Shown piece after piece: positions 33,323 through 44,000 of a stretch of 64,000 nt of DNA. The DNA lies in contig JAJHZJ010000413.1 in the NCBI GenBank assembly GCA_023548195.1, positions 15,621,941 through 15,685,940 on the forward strand, given 5' to 3'. Under the pieces are notes generated by a model. That model ran no database searches and was not told the DNA's origin. It saw only the letters and a list, made by a program, of their open reading frames with translations. The DNA is from Bettongia penicillata ogilbyi (Eukaryota > Chordata > Mammalia > Diprotodontia > Potoroidae). Positions within the stretch are counted from its first letter, which is position 1, and each line of letters opens with the position of its first letter. The translations under genes and the position numbers were made by a program.

Positions 33323-34184
33323 TTATTCTTACCTTTTTCCTTCCTCAAGATTTGTCTTGATAGGCTAGACTTTTAACTCATTCAAATGAACTTGGCTATA
33401 GTTTTGTCTAATTTTATAAAATAACTTATTTGTAGTTTGGTGTGGTATTAAATCAGTAAAATAGTTTGGGTTATATTACCACTTAAATTATATTGATATG
33501 GCCTTACTATGATTAATTGATATGTCTCTGAACATTTATGTATTATTTTATTATTTGGGGAATGTGTTTAGAGGCAAATTTCCAAACAGTTAATATCTTT
33601 TGTAGTAATTTTGAATGCATATTTATTTTAAACTTTCTCCTCCCTGTTGTGCGGTGTTAGTAATATCCAGAAATATGGTTGGATTTATTTTATTTTCCAC
33701 TACTTTACTGAAATTTTTGTTTCAATTAACTTTTGTTGAATCTCTAAGTAGATCATCTGCAAACAGCAATCATTTTGTTTTCTCTTCATCTATGGTTATT
33801 CTTTTTTTTTTCATTCTTATTGCTATAACTAGTATGTCTAGGACTATGTTAAATAGTACCTATGACAATGAATATATTTACTTTATCTGAAATCTCATTT
33901 TCATTGCTGCTTTAATTTCAACCTCAAACACACAGCTAATTCTTGGGTTTCCATAGTTATTATTGAACATATAAGCAGAGATCTGTTTATTAGTGCAGAG
34001 AGCTGTATTCCTTCCTTCCAAAAATATGAATCTATTATTTTAATCATGTAATTAGTTTTATTTTTGATATTAGTATAGGCTATTATATTTACAGTCATAG
34101 TTTCCAAAATATTGAACCAACTCTGAATTTCTTGTATAAGTACACTATCTCAGTAAATAAGATTTTGAGCATGTTACTAAAGCT

Positions 34185-34197
34185 TCTTTGCTAATAT
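34185..34197 (+). repeat. Target-site duplication of HAL1 copy B, 3' side
   Basis: TCTTTGCTAATAT here and at 36966-36978, identical over 13 bases (15 with one mismatch). Because the element is on the minus strand this is next to its A-rich tail. Confidence 0.92.
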
Positions 34198-34271
34198 TAT
34201 TTTTTATTAATAAATTTATTTATTTAACATTTCACATTCATTTTCACAAAATTTTGGGTTCCAAATTTTCT

Positions 34272-34297
34272 CCCCATTTTGTCCCCTCCCCCACCCC
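34272..34297 (-). other. G-quadruplex motif in HAL1 copy B 3' end
   Basis: On the minus strand: GGGG-T-GGGGG-A-GGGG-7 bases-GGGG. Same site as in copy A. Confidence 0.7.
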
Positions 34298-35023
34298 AAT
34301 ACACTGAGCATTCTAATTTCCTCTATCACCAATCTGCCCTCTCTGCTATCATCCCTTCCTTCCCTTACCCCATATTCTCTTTTGTCCTGTAGGGCTGGAT
34401 AACTTTCTATTCCCCATTACCTGTATTTCTTATCTCCTAGTAGCAAGAACAATACTCAACGGTTGTTCCTAAAACTTTGAGTTCCAACTTCTCCCCATTC
34501 CTCCCTCCCCACGCATTCCCTTGGGAAGGCAGGCAATTCAATATAGGCCATATCTGTGTAGTTTTGCAAAATGACTTCGATAAGACTAACTATATTTCCC
34601 TCCATCCTATCCTGCTCCCCATAACTCCTATTCTCTCTTTTGATCATTTCCCTCCCCAAGAGTGTTGATTTTAAATTGCTCCCTCCTCCCATTGCCCTCC
34701 CTTCCATCATCCCCCCCACCCTGCTTATCTCCTTCTCCCCCACGTTCCTGTATTGTAAGATAGGTTTTCATGCCAAAATGAGTGTGCATTTTATTCCTTA
34801 CTTTAGTCGAATATGATGAGAGTAAACTTCATGTTTTTCTCTCAACTCTCCTCTTTTTCCCTCCACTAAAAAGTCCCCTGCCTGCCTCTTCTATGAGAGA
34901 CAATTTGCCCTATTCCATTTCTCCCTCTCTCCTCCCAATACATTTCTCTCTCACCATTTACCTTAATTTCTTTTCAGATATGATCCCATCCTATTCAATT
35001 CACTCTGTGTTCTCTGTCTCTGT

Positions 35024-35065
35024 GTGTGCATACACGTATGTGTGTGTGTGTGTGTATATGTGTGT
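35024..35065. repeat. (TG)n microsatellite in HAL1 copy B
   Basis: Interrupted TG run, equivalent in position to the CA tract of copy A. Confidence 0.9.
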
Positions 35066-35203
35066 GATCCCAGCAACTACCTAGATACTGAAAAGTTCCA
35101 AGAGTTACAAATGTTGTCTTTCCATGTAGGAATGTAAACAGTTCAACTTTAGTAATTCCCTTATGACTTCTCTTTGCTGTTTACTTTTTCATGCTTCTCA
35201 TTC

Positions 35204-36302
35204 TCATTCTTGTGTTTGAAAATCAAATTTATTTTCAGCTCTGGTCTTTTCATCAAGAATGCTTCAAAGTCCTATATTTCATTGAAAGACCATTTTTTCC
35301 CCTAAAGTATTATACTCAGTTTTGCTGGGTAGGTGATTTTTGGTTTTAGTCCTAGTTTCTTTGACTTCTGGAATATCCTATTCCATGCCCTTTGATCCCT
35401 TAATGTAGAAGCTGCTAGATCTTGGGTTATCCTGATTGTATTTCCACAATATTGGAATAGTTTCTTTCTAGGTGCTTGCAATATTTTCTCCTTGACCTGG
35501 GAATTCTGGAATTTGGCCACAGTGTTGCTAGAAGTTTCTCTTTTTGGATCTCTTTCAGGCGGTGATCGATAGATTCCCTGAATACTTATTTTGCCCTCTG
35601 GTTCTAGAATATCAGGGCAGTTTTCCTTGATAATGTCATGAAAGATGATGTCCATGCTCTTTTTTTGATCATGACTTTCAGGTAGTCCCATAATTTTTAA
35701 ATTGTCTCTCCTGGATCTATTTTCCAGGTCAGTTGTTTTTCTAATGAGATATTTCACATTATCTTCCATTTTTTCATTCTTTTGGTTTTGTTTTATGATT
35801 TCTTGGTTTCTCATAAACTCATTAGCCTCCATCTGTTCCATTCTAATTTTGAAAGAACTATTTTCTTCAGTGAGCTTTTGAACCTCCTTTTCCATTTGTC
35901 TAATTCTGCTTTTGAAAGCATTCTTCTCCTCATTGGCTTTTTGAACCTCTTTTGCCAATTGAGTGAGCCTATTTTTCAAGGTGTTATTTTCTTCAGCATT
36001 TTTTTGGGTCTCCTTTAGCAAGGTATTGACCCATTTTTCATGCTTTTCTTGCATCTCTCTCATTTCTCTTCCCAGTTTTTCCTCCACCTGTCTAACTTGA
36101 TTTTCAAAATCCTTTCTGAGCTCTTCCATGGCTTGAACCCACTGCATATCTATTTTGGATGTTTGGGATACAGAGGCCTTGACTTCTATGTCTTTCCCTG
36201 ATGGTAAGCATTGTTCTTCCTCATCAGAAAGGAAAGATGGAAACATCTGTTCACCAAGAAAGTAACCTTCTATAGTCTTATTTTTTTCCCTTTTCTGGGC
36301 AT
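35204..36302 (-). pseudogene. HAL1/L1 ORF1 protein, nearly intact
   Basis: The ancestral start (ATG at 36302-36300, MPRKG) is separated from the rest by a one-base deletion in an A run near 36285. From an internal Met at 36246 the frame is open for 314 residues to a stop at 35302-35304. That stop is a TAG where copy A has CAG (Gln), so the last 35 or so residues are lost. Visible parts: acidic N-terminus, long coiled coil (EEKLGREMREMQEKH, NTLKNRLTQLAKEVQKAN), RRM (RRDNLKIMGLPES), C-terminal domain with the ITYPAKLSI site just before the stop. Copy A is intact at both of B's lesions and B is intact at A's frameshift. Confidence 0.9.
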
Positions 36303-36965
36303 TTTCCCAGCTAGTTACTTGATTTCTGAGATTCTTTCCACACCCACCTCGCCTCCAGATCCTCCCAGCTACAGCTTGGGGTTCTGAGATTCTAATGCTG
36401 CTCCCCTGCCTCAGGACTTTCAGTAGGGGGCGGAGCTGCCATTCAATGAGAGACTAAGTTCTGCTGCTCATGTAGGGGCAGGGGCTCAGTTCCCTCAGGG
36501 GGTTTATGTGGAGATCTTCAACAATGGATTCGCGCTCCTGTCTGCTTTGGGAGCTCTTGTCTGCTGCTGTGTCTGCTGCTGCCTCTCGAAGGGGCCTGTG
36601 TTATGGAGACACCCCGCTCGCCTCTTGACCCACCAAACAGTCTCTCTCACTGACCTGTGTGCCTGTGGGAGGAGGGAACTGCGTGGCTGCTGGAGATTCT
36701 GTCCCTGAAGCCTGCTTGGATCTGCTCCTCTCAGTGCTGCGTGGCCAGGGCAGGGCTGGACTCTGCTCCGGTCCCATGCGTGACGGACCTTTGCTGATGG
36801 TTTTTCAGGTCTCTCTGGAACAGAAATCTCCTCCATGCTGTTGTTCTGTGGCTTCCACTGCTCAAGAATTTGTTAGGAGTTCTTCTTTACAGATATTTTA
36901 TAGGCTGTGGTTTTGGAGCTAGTGTATGTGTGTCTTTCTACTCTGCCATCTTTGCTCCTCCCCCC
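36303..36965 (-). promoter_or_regulatory. HAL1 copy B 5'UTR, probable internal promoter
   Basis: Begins (36965 leftwards) with G-rich text and 'aaagatggcag', the YY1-like site of L1 starts. GC-rich, with CTG/CAG-like triplets near 36537-36582 as in copy A, but fewer CpGs than A. Promoter function is inferred by analogy with L1. Confidence 0.5.
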
Positions 36966-36978
36966 TCTTTGCTAATAT
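36966..36978 (+). repeat. Target-site duplication of HAL1 copy B, 5' side
   Basis: Identical to 34185-34197 over 13 bases. Confidence 0.92.
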
Positions 36979-37009
36979 CAAATTTAATCTTTTTACTCAG
37001 TTTTCATTA

Positions 37010-37086
37010 GTGATATATATATGCACATGTGTAATATATATGTATTATATATGTGTGTATGTGTGTGTACACTTACACACACATAT
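37010..37086. repeat. (TA)n/(TG)n/(CA)n microsatellite
   Basis: Mixed dinucleotide run just outside HAL1 copy B, within the old L1. Confidence 0.9.
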
Positions 37087-37154
37087 CTCCATTTCTCCTA
37101 GGTTAAGACATTAATTTGTTAGAAAGAGCTTGGTAAAATGTTTTGCTGTTTTCT

Positions 37155-37159
37155 TTCTT

Positions 37160-37216
<57 letters not shown>

Positions 37217-37220
37217 ATCT
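37155..37220. repeat. (CTAT)n microsatellite
   Basis: About 14 perfect CTAT units (TCTA class), long enough to be polymorphic. Confidence 0.97.
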
Positions 37221-38660
37221 ATATTTAAATACCATATATAGAATTGGGAAAGGTTGCTCTTTCAATTTTAATACAATTTTCTTGTAAATACATATGTTCT
37301 ATTTTTTTAATTAAAGAAAAGCTCAATACACTACCATACCACTTTGCAAGTTCATATATACCTTGCATAATTTCTTTTACTCTGGCTATTTATTTCAAAT
37401 TTCCATTTGCTCTTTTGATATGGGAAATTTTTGTATTGTTTATATATATTCATCTATTTCAAACTATTAAAATTGGTTTGATAGCACATAATTGGGCAAA
37501 AATTTTCTAATAATTTCTCTGATTTATTTTTCATCACTTTTAATTTTATTTAATTTTTTGTTTTTTTGAATTTTTTTAGATGAAATTAGCTAATCACCTC
37601 ATCTTACCATAATTATTAAAAAACTGCTAATTTTATTCATTGTTTTCAATTTTATTTGTTATGTTATTGATTGGTTTATCTCTTCTGGAGAATTACATTG
37701 AATTTTAGAAGTATAATTTTTGGATATTTTCTATTTTTTGGATCATAAAGCTAATTGATCTTATGCTCCATTGTTTATGAAAGGGTTTAGAGACATGTAT
37801 GTTCCCAATAGCACTACTTGGGATGAATCCCACATATTCTGGTATGGTGTCTCATTTTTATTTTCTTTATTTCTATAATTTTATGTTTCTATAATTTGTC
37901 CTTTGATCCACATATTCAATAAGATTATATCATTCACTCTTAGTCTGTACTATTTCTTAATATTTCCATTTTTTATTCTATTATACATTGTATTGTGGTA
38001 AGTAAACAATACTTAATATCTCTGCTAGCTTTTTAAAAAAAAAAATTTGTGAAGTATTTTATGCCCCAGTGAATAAGCAGCTTTTTATATAAAGGTGTCA
38101 AGTGAAGCTTAGAAATATTTATGTACCTTAAAGAGACCAAAAGTGGAGCAGTTGTCAGAGATGGCTAGGTTTTCTAAAATCTAAGCACAGAGAGATTCAG
38201 TAGAGCTCATGACCTCCTCTTACTAGCATATAAGCATTTGATCATTGTTTAGCCCATATACATTAATTAAAAAATTGTCTTTCTAAAGTTTTCTTGCCTC
38301 TGGGTGGTTTTTCAAAAGTTCTATTGAATTTTTCAGCAGTAATATTTAATTATGCTTTATTGAATTAAAGGTTAGTTTCCATCCTACCTACTCAGAAAAT
38401 TTTATTCAATTTTATAATATATGCTGTTCCGGGTTATAGATCTTTTCCCCTTATTCATTGGCATACCATATTCTGTTTTCTTGTTTTTACTTTTCTCTGT
38501 ACTGATTACATAGTCTTTTGTTATTCTCCCTCTAGTATGTTGGTCTTCTTACTGCCTGTTTTCCCTTTGTCTTGTTTTAAGAGTTCTGTATAATTTTCTT
38601 TTATGATTTCTTGAGCTATAGTACCTAGGTTTTTGTTCATTTGTTTTTGGTTATGGTCTG

Positions 38661-38678
38661 AAAGAAGTCTATGGAATA
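38661..38678 (+). repeat. Left target-site duplication of a 5'-truncated L1
   Basis: AAGAAGTCTATGGAATA, repeated exactly at 39662-39678 after the A-rich tail. Confidence 0.95.
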
Positions 38679-39266
38679 ATCAAAAATATCTATAATCATA
38701 TGAAAAAGTGCTCTAAATCACTATTGATTAGAGAGATGCAAATCAAAACAACTCTGCGGTACCACATCACACCTGTAAGATTGGCAAACATGACAGAACA
38801 AGAAAATGATAAATGCTGGAGAGGATGTGGGAGAGTTGGAACACTAATTCATTGTTGGTGGAGCTGTGAGATCATCCAACCCTTCTGGAGAACGGTTTGG
38901 AACTATGCCCAAAAGGCTACAAAAATGTGCATACCCTTTGACCCAGAAATATCACTACTAGGATTGTATCCCCAAGAGATTATAAAAACGGGAAAGGGTC
39001 CCACGTGTACAAAAATATTTATAGCAGCACTCTTTGTGGTAGCCAAAAACTGGAAGTCAAGGGGATGCCCATCAATTGGGGAATGGCTGAATAAATTATG
39101 GTATATGAATGTAATGGAGTACTATTGCGCCATAAGAAATGAGGAACAAGAAGACTTCAGGGAGGCCTGGAAGGACTTATATGATCTGATGCTGAGCGAA
39201 AGGAGCAGAACCAGGAGAACTTTGTGCACAGCAACGACCACAGTGTGCGAGAGTTTCTTCTGGTAG
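38679..39266 (+). pseudogene. L1 ORF2 protein, C-terminal 195 residues, open
   Basis: Partial coding sequence left by 5' truncation. In order: [13 protein letters not shown], then a Cys-rich motif of the form C-X3-C-X7-H-X4-C (CWRGCG ... HCWWSC) at about 38815-38870, [26 protein letters not shown], and a final RSRTRRTL segment before the TAG stop. The layout is close to the human ORF2p C-terminus, including the [11 protein letters not shown] stretch. Endonuclease and RT are missing, and no start or promoter belongs to it. Confidence 0.9.
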
Positions 39267-39551
39267 ACTTGGAACTTTGTAATAACACAAGAACTTACTG
39301 AGGAAAAAAAAAAATCCTAATGTCGGTCTTCAAAGGCAAAATGCCTTCCACACTCAGAGAAAGAAATGTGGAAGCCACTTGCAGAATGTAGCAGATCATG
39401 TTTGTGTGTGGGTGGGTTTCAGTGTAATATGTGTTGATTTGTTATATGATTTCTTCCATTTATTTTAGTTCGACTACATAGCATGAATATAGTGAAAATG
39501 TGCTCAATAGGAAAGTATATGCAGAATCTAAACAGAATTGTATGCTGTCAT

Positions 39552-39587
39552 GGGGAGGGAGGGGGGTACTGAGGCAAGGGTGGGGGG
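39552..39587 (+). other. G-rich tract, possible quadruplex, in L1 3'UTR
   Basis: GGGG, GGG, GGGGGG, GGG and GGGGGG runs within 36 bases; the first three are one base apart. Confidence 0.6.
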
Positions 39588-39661
39588 AATAAAATCTTAA
39601 CTTTAAGGAAATGATTGTAAAACATTAAAAAAATAAAATTAAATTAAATTAAATTAAAAAA

Positions 39662-39678
39662 AAGAAGTCTATGGAATA
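39662..39678 (+). repeat. Right target-site duplication of the 5'-truncated L1
   Basis: Exact copy of 38662-38678. Confidence 0.95.
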
Positions 39679-39689
39679 TTAAATTATCT

Positions 39690-39985
39690 ATCTTTATTAC
39701 ATTTTCTAGGTAGGTTGCTATTGTTATTATATACTTCTTTTGTTTTTAACTTTGTCCTAATATTTCTCATTGATTTGCTGAAAGATTAAGTTCTATTTGC
39801 TCCATTCTATTTTTTCAGGAAGTCTAATAACTGGATAGTTCATCTCTCCCTTGTATTAGTCAAAAGTTTACAATCTCTTTCAAAGTACTCTGTGGTCCTT
39901 CTCTTTTTATTACAGATATACCTTTGTCTCTTCAGTCTTGCCATGAAAATCCTTGTGGCCAATCTATCATTTCTTTTAACTGGGT
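39690..39985 (-). mobile_element. Possible L1 ORF1 remnant of the old minus-strand L1
   Basis: 'tttgctccattctatttttt' and 'aggaagtctaataactgg' resemble the complement of the ORF1 region before and at the GLPES site ('aggtagtcccataattttt' in HAL1 copy B). Weak, given by position and a few words only. Confidence 0.35.
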
Positions 39986-39991
39986 TTCTAC

Positions 39992-40190
39992 CTTAAATAT
40001 ATATATATATATATATCACATTATATTATATATACATTATATTATATATATACATACACACACTATATATATATGAGAAAAGGAACTATATATATATATG
40101 AGAAAAGGTACTATATATATATATGAGAAAAGGAACTATATATATATATAGATATATATATATATATATATAGTTCCTTTTCTCATTCTT
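39992..40190. repeat. AT-rich minisatellite ending in an inverted repeat
   Basis: TA-rich start, then three units of 23-25 bases each made of a TA run plus 'gagaaaagga' (40062-40084, 40085-40109, 40110-40134). A long TA run follows, and then the exact inverse complement of the unit: 'atgagaaaaggaactata' at 40123-40140 pairs with 40169-40186. The 18-base arms plus the TA core can fold into one long hairpin. Confidence 0.92.
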
Positions 40191-40397
40191 TAGTATTACC
40201 TTGGGATTCTTTTAGTACAGAATATTTCTTCCTTGTATTGAGTTTTCTTCTATTTATTCAAGTCTTTAACTTTAATTTCTGAATTGGGATTTTGCTTCCA
40301 GCTCAGGCTTTTTCCTTTTACATTTGTGTTGGCCATTTAACCAATCTTGAAAGTAATTCTTCTAATATTCTGCTTTTGAAATAATTCTTTTTCTTCA

Positions 40398-40648
40398 AGA
40401 CTTACATTGTTGCAGTCACTTCAGTCATTTCTTGGTGACCCTTTCCTGAGGTTTTCTTGGCAAAGACACTGAAATGGTTTGACATTTCCTTCTCCACCTT
40501 ATTTTATAGATGATAAATTGAGGCAGATGGGGTTAAGTGACTTGCCCAGGATCACGCAGTTAATAAGTGTCTGGTGCTTGATTTGTACTCAGGTTCTCCT
40601 AAGTCTAGGACCAGAACTCTATCCACTGCATTGCCCATCTGCCCTGAT
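40398..40648 (-). mobile_element. MAR1-type SINE
   Basis: Complement MAR1: 'gcagtcacttcagtcatttc', 'gaggttttcttggcaaagac', 'atttccttctccaccttatt', 'gttaagtgacttgcccagga', 'ctctatccactgcattgccc'. Confidence 0.88.
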
Positions 40649-40884
40649 ACCTACATTTGGTGTTATCGTATGGACTAAATTTTCCCTGATCCTTTTTTGT
40701 CCCCAAGCTGAAAGTGGTTTCTCCATCCTCAAAGACTCTTAAAATACTTTATCCTGATTTTTTCTTTGTAGTATTCTACCAGACAGCATATATTATCCTC
40801 CCATCCTACCCTGGTTAATTTATAATCTTATTTTGTGTTGTTTTAACTCTTTAATTTTATAGTTTAGTACAGTCCTTTGAATGA

Positions 40885-41018
40885 AAGGGTTTTTTTTGAA
40901 GCAGAATTAAGTGACTTGTCCCAGGTCACACAGTTTGTGTCTGAGACAGAATTTGAATTCAGGTCTTCCGGACTCCAGGTCCTGTGTTCTATCCACTGTA
41001 CCACCCAACTACTGCTAG
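40885..41018 (-). mobile_element. Marsupial SINE head region
   Basis: 'aattaagtgacttgtcccagg', 'gaatttgaattcaggtcttcc', 'gttctatccactgtaccaccc': complement of the tRNA-like half of a MAR1/WSINE-type SINE. Confidence 0.8.
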
Positions 41019-42780
41019 ACATAGATTCTTAATCAATATATATGTGGAATTGTATCAAATTGAAAAATAATTGAATAATCTCAGTAAGCTATTCAACCCT
41101 GCACACCCTTAGTGTGGTCTCCTTATTCCTCCATCTAAACTAAATTGAAACATTCTGGATTTTTCTTGCTATTGTTACATGATCTCTGCAGAGTCCACTG
41201 AATTCTCTCTTTCATCAATAAAAAAAAAAGTTTTCCTTCACATTAGAAATTTTTTGTAGTGCTAGTCATTTTCTTTTGTTTGTTTCTTTTTTATAATCAT
41301 CTTTACTGATTTATCTGCTTGTAAAGCAGAATTTTATCAGGTTTTTTTTCTCTTAATATGTTGAGGATTCATTAAAAAAAATTGATCATCCCTGTCACTC
41401 ATCTTTGGCACCTTTCCTCCCTCAGATTTACAAACTCCTTAGACTTGGAAGTTAGGTAGTTTGAGTTTTCTTTCTTTGGAGGATATGGGCATCAGGCAGG
41501 CAGGGTTCCAGGATGAAGTAAACTCTGAGGCTGAGGAAGAGGGAAAGAATTGTCCCCCACCAAGGGATTTCTGCTCCCTTTTTTGTGAAGCCCAAAGTCC
41601 CTTTCTACTTCAGCTAGGGACTCTGAATAGAATACACGGCATCTTTTCATCCCTTTCAAATTCCTCTGTGCCCTCTCATTCTTACCTTCATGTGTGGGTA
41701 GACAGAGTCAATGTCTGCTTGTTCTTGAAGGGCTAAGAAGGGATAGCTTGGGGAAAATAGCCCTATAACTGAAAATGCAAAATTCTGTGAAATAATTTAT
41801 GCTCATTCAGAAGGGATACTGATTTAGTAACAATATTCTCTAGGCTTATCTTGAAATGCTTTTTAACTTTGTGTAGGGCTTTATATTCTTATTTTGTGCA
41901 ATCATTTGGAATGTTTCCACATATAGCACATACTGTCTTTCTTCTAAGGTTTGGTGGTTGTAGAGTTCTATAAAAAGTGACTATATATCTTACTATTCTC
42001 TTGGTTAACAAACTCCATTGGAAAGTATTTATTAATTGATCTGAAATATGAATAATTTCCTGTTTCTTGTAAATGATCCTCACATTTTCAGAGGTTTTCT
42101 TTTCGTTTCCCCTTGGGGATTTCATTATATTCTGGATACATCTTCTTGGTAGTACAATCAAAAAAGATCAGGCTACTTACAATGTGACTGACTTAATCCT
42201 TGAAGATTTTTTGATAAAGGCTTTTAAACTGTGACAGATCATGGCAGACAAGACTGCTAGAACTTTATGGGATTCCACTTATCAGGTTCAATCTAAAGAC
42301 TCCATCCATTCTCTTTAAAAAATGAAATGGTAAATAGAGGAGGTATTGTGGCTTGGATAAGGAAAGACTGTGATATATTAACAGTTCTAGTGAAAGTGGC
42401 AGACTGTTTGAGGTTTGAACTGGCAGATATAAATGTGAAATGGAAGCAAACTCAATCATGGATTATGCACAGGAGTTCATACTAGCAATAGCAGCAAAAT
42501 AAGGAAAGTCATCATTAAAAATATCTTAAAAACTGACATCAGAAATAGTGGAAGGTGAGTAAAGAAAACAAAATACAAAGTCATAAATGTGGGAGAAAAC
42601 AGATACATTATAAATTTAATGTTATAAAATAAAATTTGGATTTTTCTCTACTAGTAAGAATTCTTTGTATATACTTTGGCTGGGAAAGAAGTATGTATAC
42701 ATACTTGTACATGTGAATGCATATGCACACATATATGCACAGTGCAACATAATTATATACACATAGAATACATTATGTGA
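41019..42780. other. Long anonymous stretch
   Basis: 1.8 kb with no supported feature. The less AT-rich part at 41430-41740 holds a 91-residue plus-strand frame (41461-41736) with no domain I recognise and no splice context that persuades me. Confidence 0.4.
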
Positions 42781-42794
42781 TGTATTATTATGTG

Positions 42795-42912
42795 TCTTCT
42801 CTCTCTCCCTGTCTCTGTCTCTCTCTTTCCCTCCCTCCACCATCTCTGTCTCTGTTTCTCTGTGTCTCTGTCTTTCTGTTTCTATGTCTTTCTGTCTGTC
42901 TCTGTTTCTCTC
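42795..42912. repeat. (TCTCTG)n-like pyrimidine-rich tract
   Basis: TCTC, TCTG and TTTCTG units on the plus strand, imperfect. Confidence 0.92.
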
Positions 42913-43260
42913 ATATATACACAAGATATATCCTTAAAACCACCTCAAGATTTTTGGACCATCATACAAATATCATGTATAATATTCACATATTCTTGTA
43001 TTCATCACATGCTTGTTTATATACATGTGCAATGAATATGTACCTATTGATATATACATAGATTATTATGTATATGTATAAATGTGCACATATATGTATT
43101 AATAATAAACATATGTAATTCTTTTCAAAAAATGAAATAAGACTATTCTGAACTTAAAATGATTGAAGCATAGAGTAATTATGTGAAACTTTATTTTGAC
43201 TCTAAAAAATAATAGGGAGGAAAGCATTTAAAATGTGGTAGGGAGCCAAGAAATGCTCAG
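42913..43260. other. No recognisable feature
   Basis: Anonymous AT-rich sequence with scattered TATG. Confidence 0.4.
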
Positions 43261-43261
43261 C

Positions 43262-43401
43262 AGTATCTCTCTTTATAGAAATCAATCAGCAAGCATGTAT
43301 GAAGACACATAAGGCCCTGTGTTTGGTTCTAGGGAGACAAAGGCAAAGCTGAAACAGTTTTGCTTTTAAATAACTTGCATTCTATGGGACAGACAACAAA
43401 C

Positions 43402-43491
<90 letters not shown>

Positions 43492-43680
43492 TTTAAAAAA
43501 TAAATACGAGTTTAATTGACAGGGTAGGGACCAATGACTGGAGAAATAGAGAAGTCTTCAAGAATTGAATCCTGAAGGAAGTGAGGGACTTTAAGAGACC
43601 CAAATGTGAGGGGAGTACAGCCCAGTTCAGGAAGAGACAGAGAGTTAGTGCAAATCTGCAGAGACTTCTCAGTTTTTGAA
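43262..43680 (-). mobile_element. L2 3' region with internal microsatellite
   Basis: Complement L2: 'tcagcaagcatgtatgaaga', 'ggttctagggagacaaaggc', 'taacttgcattctatgggac', then after a TA/CA/TA run (43399-43486) 'gaatcctgaaggaagtgagg'. Confidence 0.7.
43399..43486. repeat. (TA)n(CA)n(TA)n microsatellite
   Basis: TA run, about 17 CA units, then a TA run of about 18 units. Confidence 0.95.
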
Positions 43681-43844
43681 TTTCAGCAATGAAAAATTTG
43701 AAGACAAGAGTTAAAAGAGAATCATCCAGTTTTTACTCATATTCAAAGTCTAGCTGGAAGACTACTAACAAAAGGGGATTTTTTTAATTAGAAAAGGGGT
43801 AGTTTACCTCTTGTGGTAAGGAAGATAATAGGAATTGAGAGACA

Positions 43845-44000
43845 CTTTAGCAGTTAATAAGCCCCACCTCTCATTTACAAATGAGGACACTAAAGCTCAG
43901 AGAGAGAAAATGACTTGCCCAAGGTTACATAAGGTAGAAGTCCCGTTCAAACACAAGTCAACTCACTTCAAATCTAGCATTCTTTTTAACATTACTTGCC
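43845..44000 (-). mobile_element. MIR-type SINE
   Basis: 'tcatttacaaatgaggacac', 'gaaaatgacttgcccaaggt', 'acttcaaatctagcattctt'. Confidence 0.72.

Larger units (their letters stand above)
34198..36965 (-). mobile_element. Full-length HAL1 (half-L1) retrotransposon, copy B
   Basis: Same plan as copy A in opposite orientation: 5' start with 'gcaaagatggcag' (complement near 36943-36955), GC-rich 5'UTR (36303-36965), ORF1 (36302 down to about 35204), TG/CA microsatellite (35024-35065), linker, G-rich 3' segment (34272-34297) and A-rich tail (34198-34235). Flanked by a perfect 13-base duplication. The linker-to-3'UTR join ('attagaatgctc' then G-rich text) is the same as in copy A, so the two come from one family. 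Length about 2.77 kb; no ORF2. It carries the longest meaningful open frame of the window. Confidence 0.9.
33330..38110 (-). mobile_element. Old L1, ORF2 region, split by HAL1 copy B
   Basis: Antisense L1 ORF2. The RT catalytic motif LFADDLL is legible on the minus strand at about 33766-33746 (FADD codons at 33763-33752). Upstream words on that strand include the complement of 'ccaaaatattgaaccaactc' (34104) and, after the HAL1, 'catttctcctaggttaaga' (37090) and 'cttttgatatgggaaatt' (37414). HAL1 copy B interrupts the sequence 'cttctttgctaatat' of this element. Many stops; ORF2 is dead. Beyond 38110 the match fades; possible ORF1 words reappear at 39690-39960. Confidence 0.78.
38679..39660 (+). 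mobile_element. Young 5'-truncated L1
   Basis: Contains the last 195 or so codons of ORF2 (stop at 39264-39266), the 3'UTR with a G-rich motif (39552-39587) and a tail of (AAATT)n and A. Perfect 17-base duplication on both sides. Perfect duplication plus an unbroken ORF2 C-terminus suggest that it is one of the youngest insertions here. It landed in an older L1 remnant. Confidence 0.92.

Noticed and set aside
41461..41736. 91-residue frame in less AT-rich DNA as a possible exon
   Set aside because: No recognisable domain; no conserved neighbour exon; coding potential cannot be judged from one short frame.
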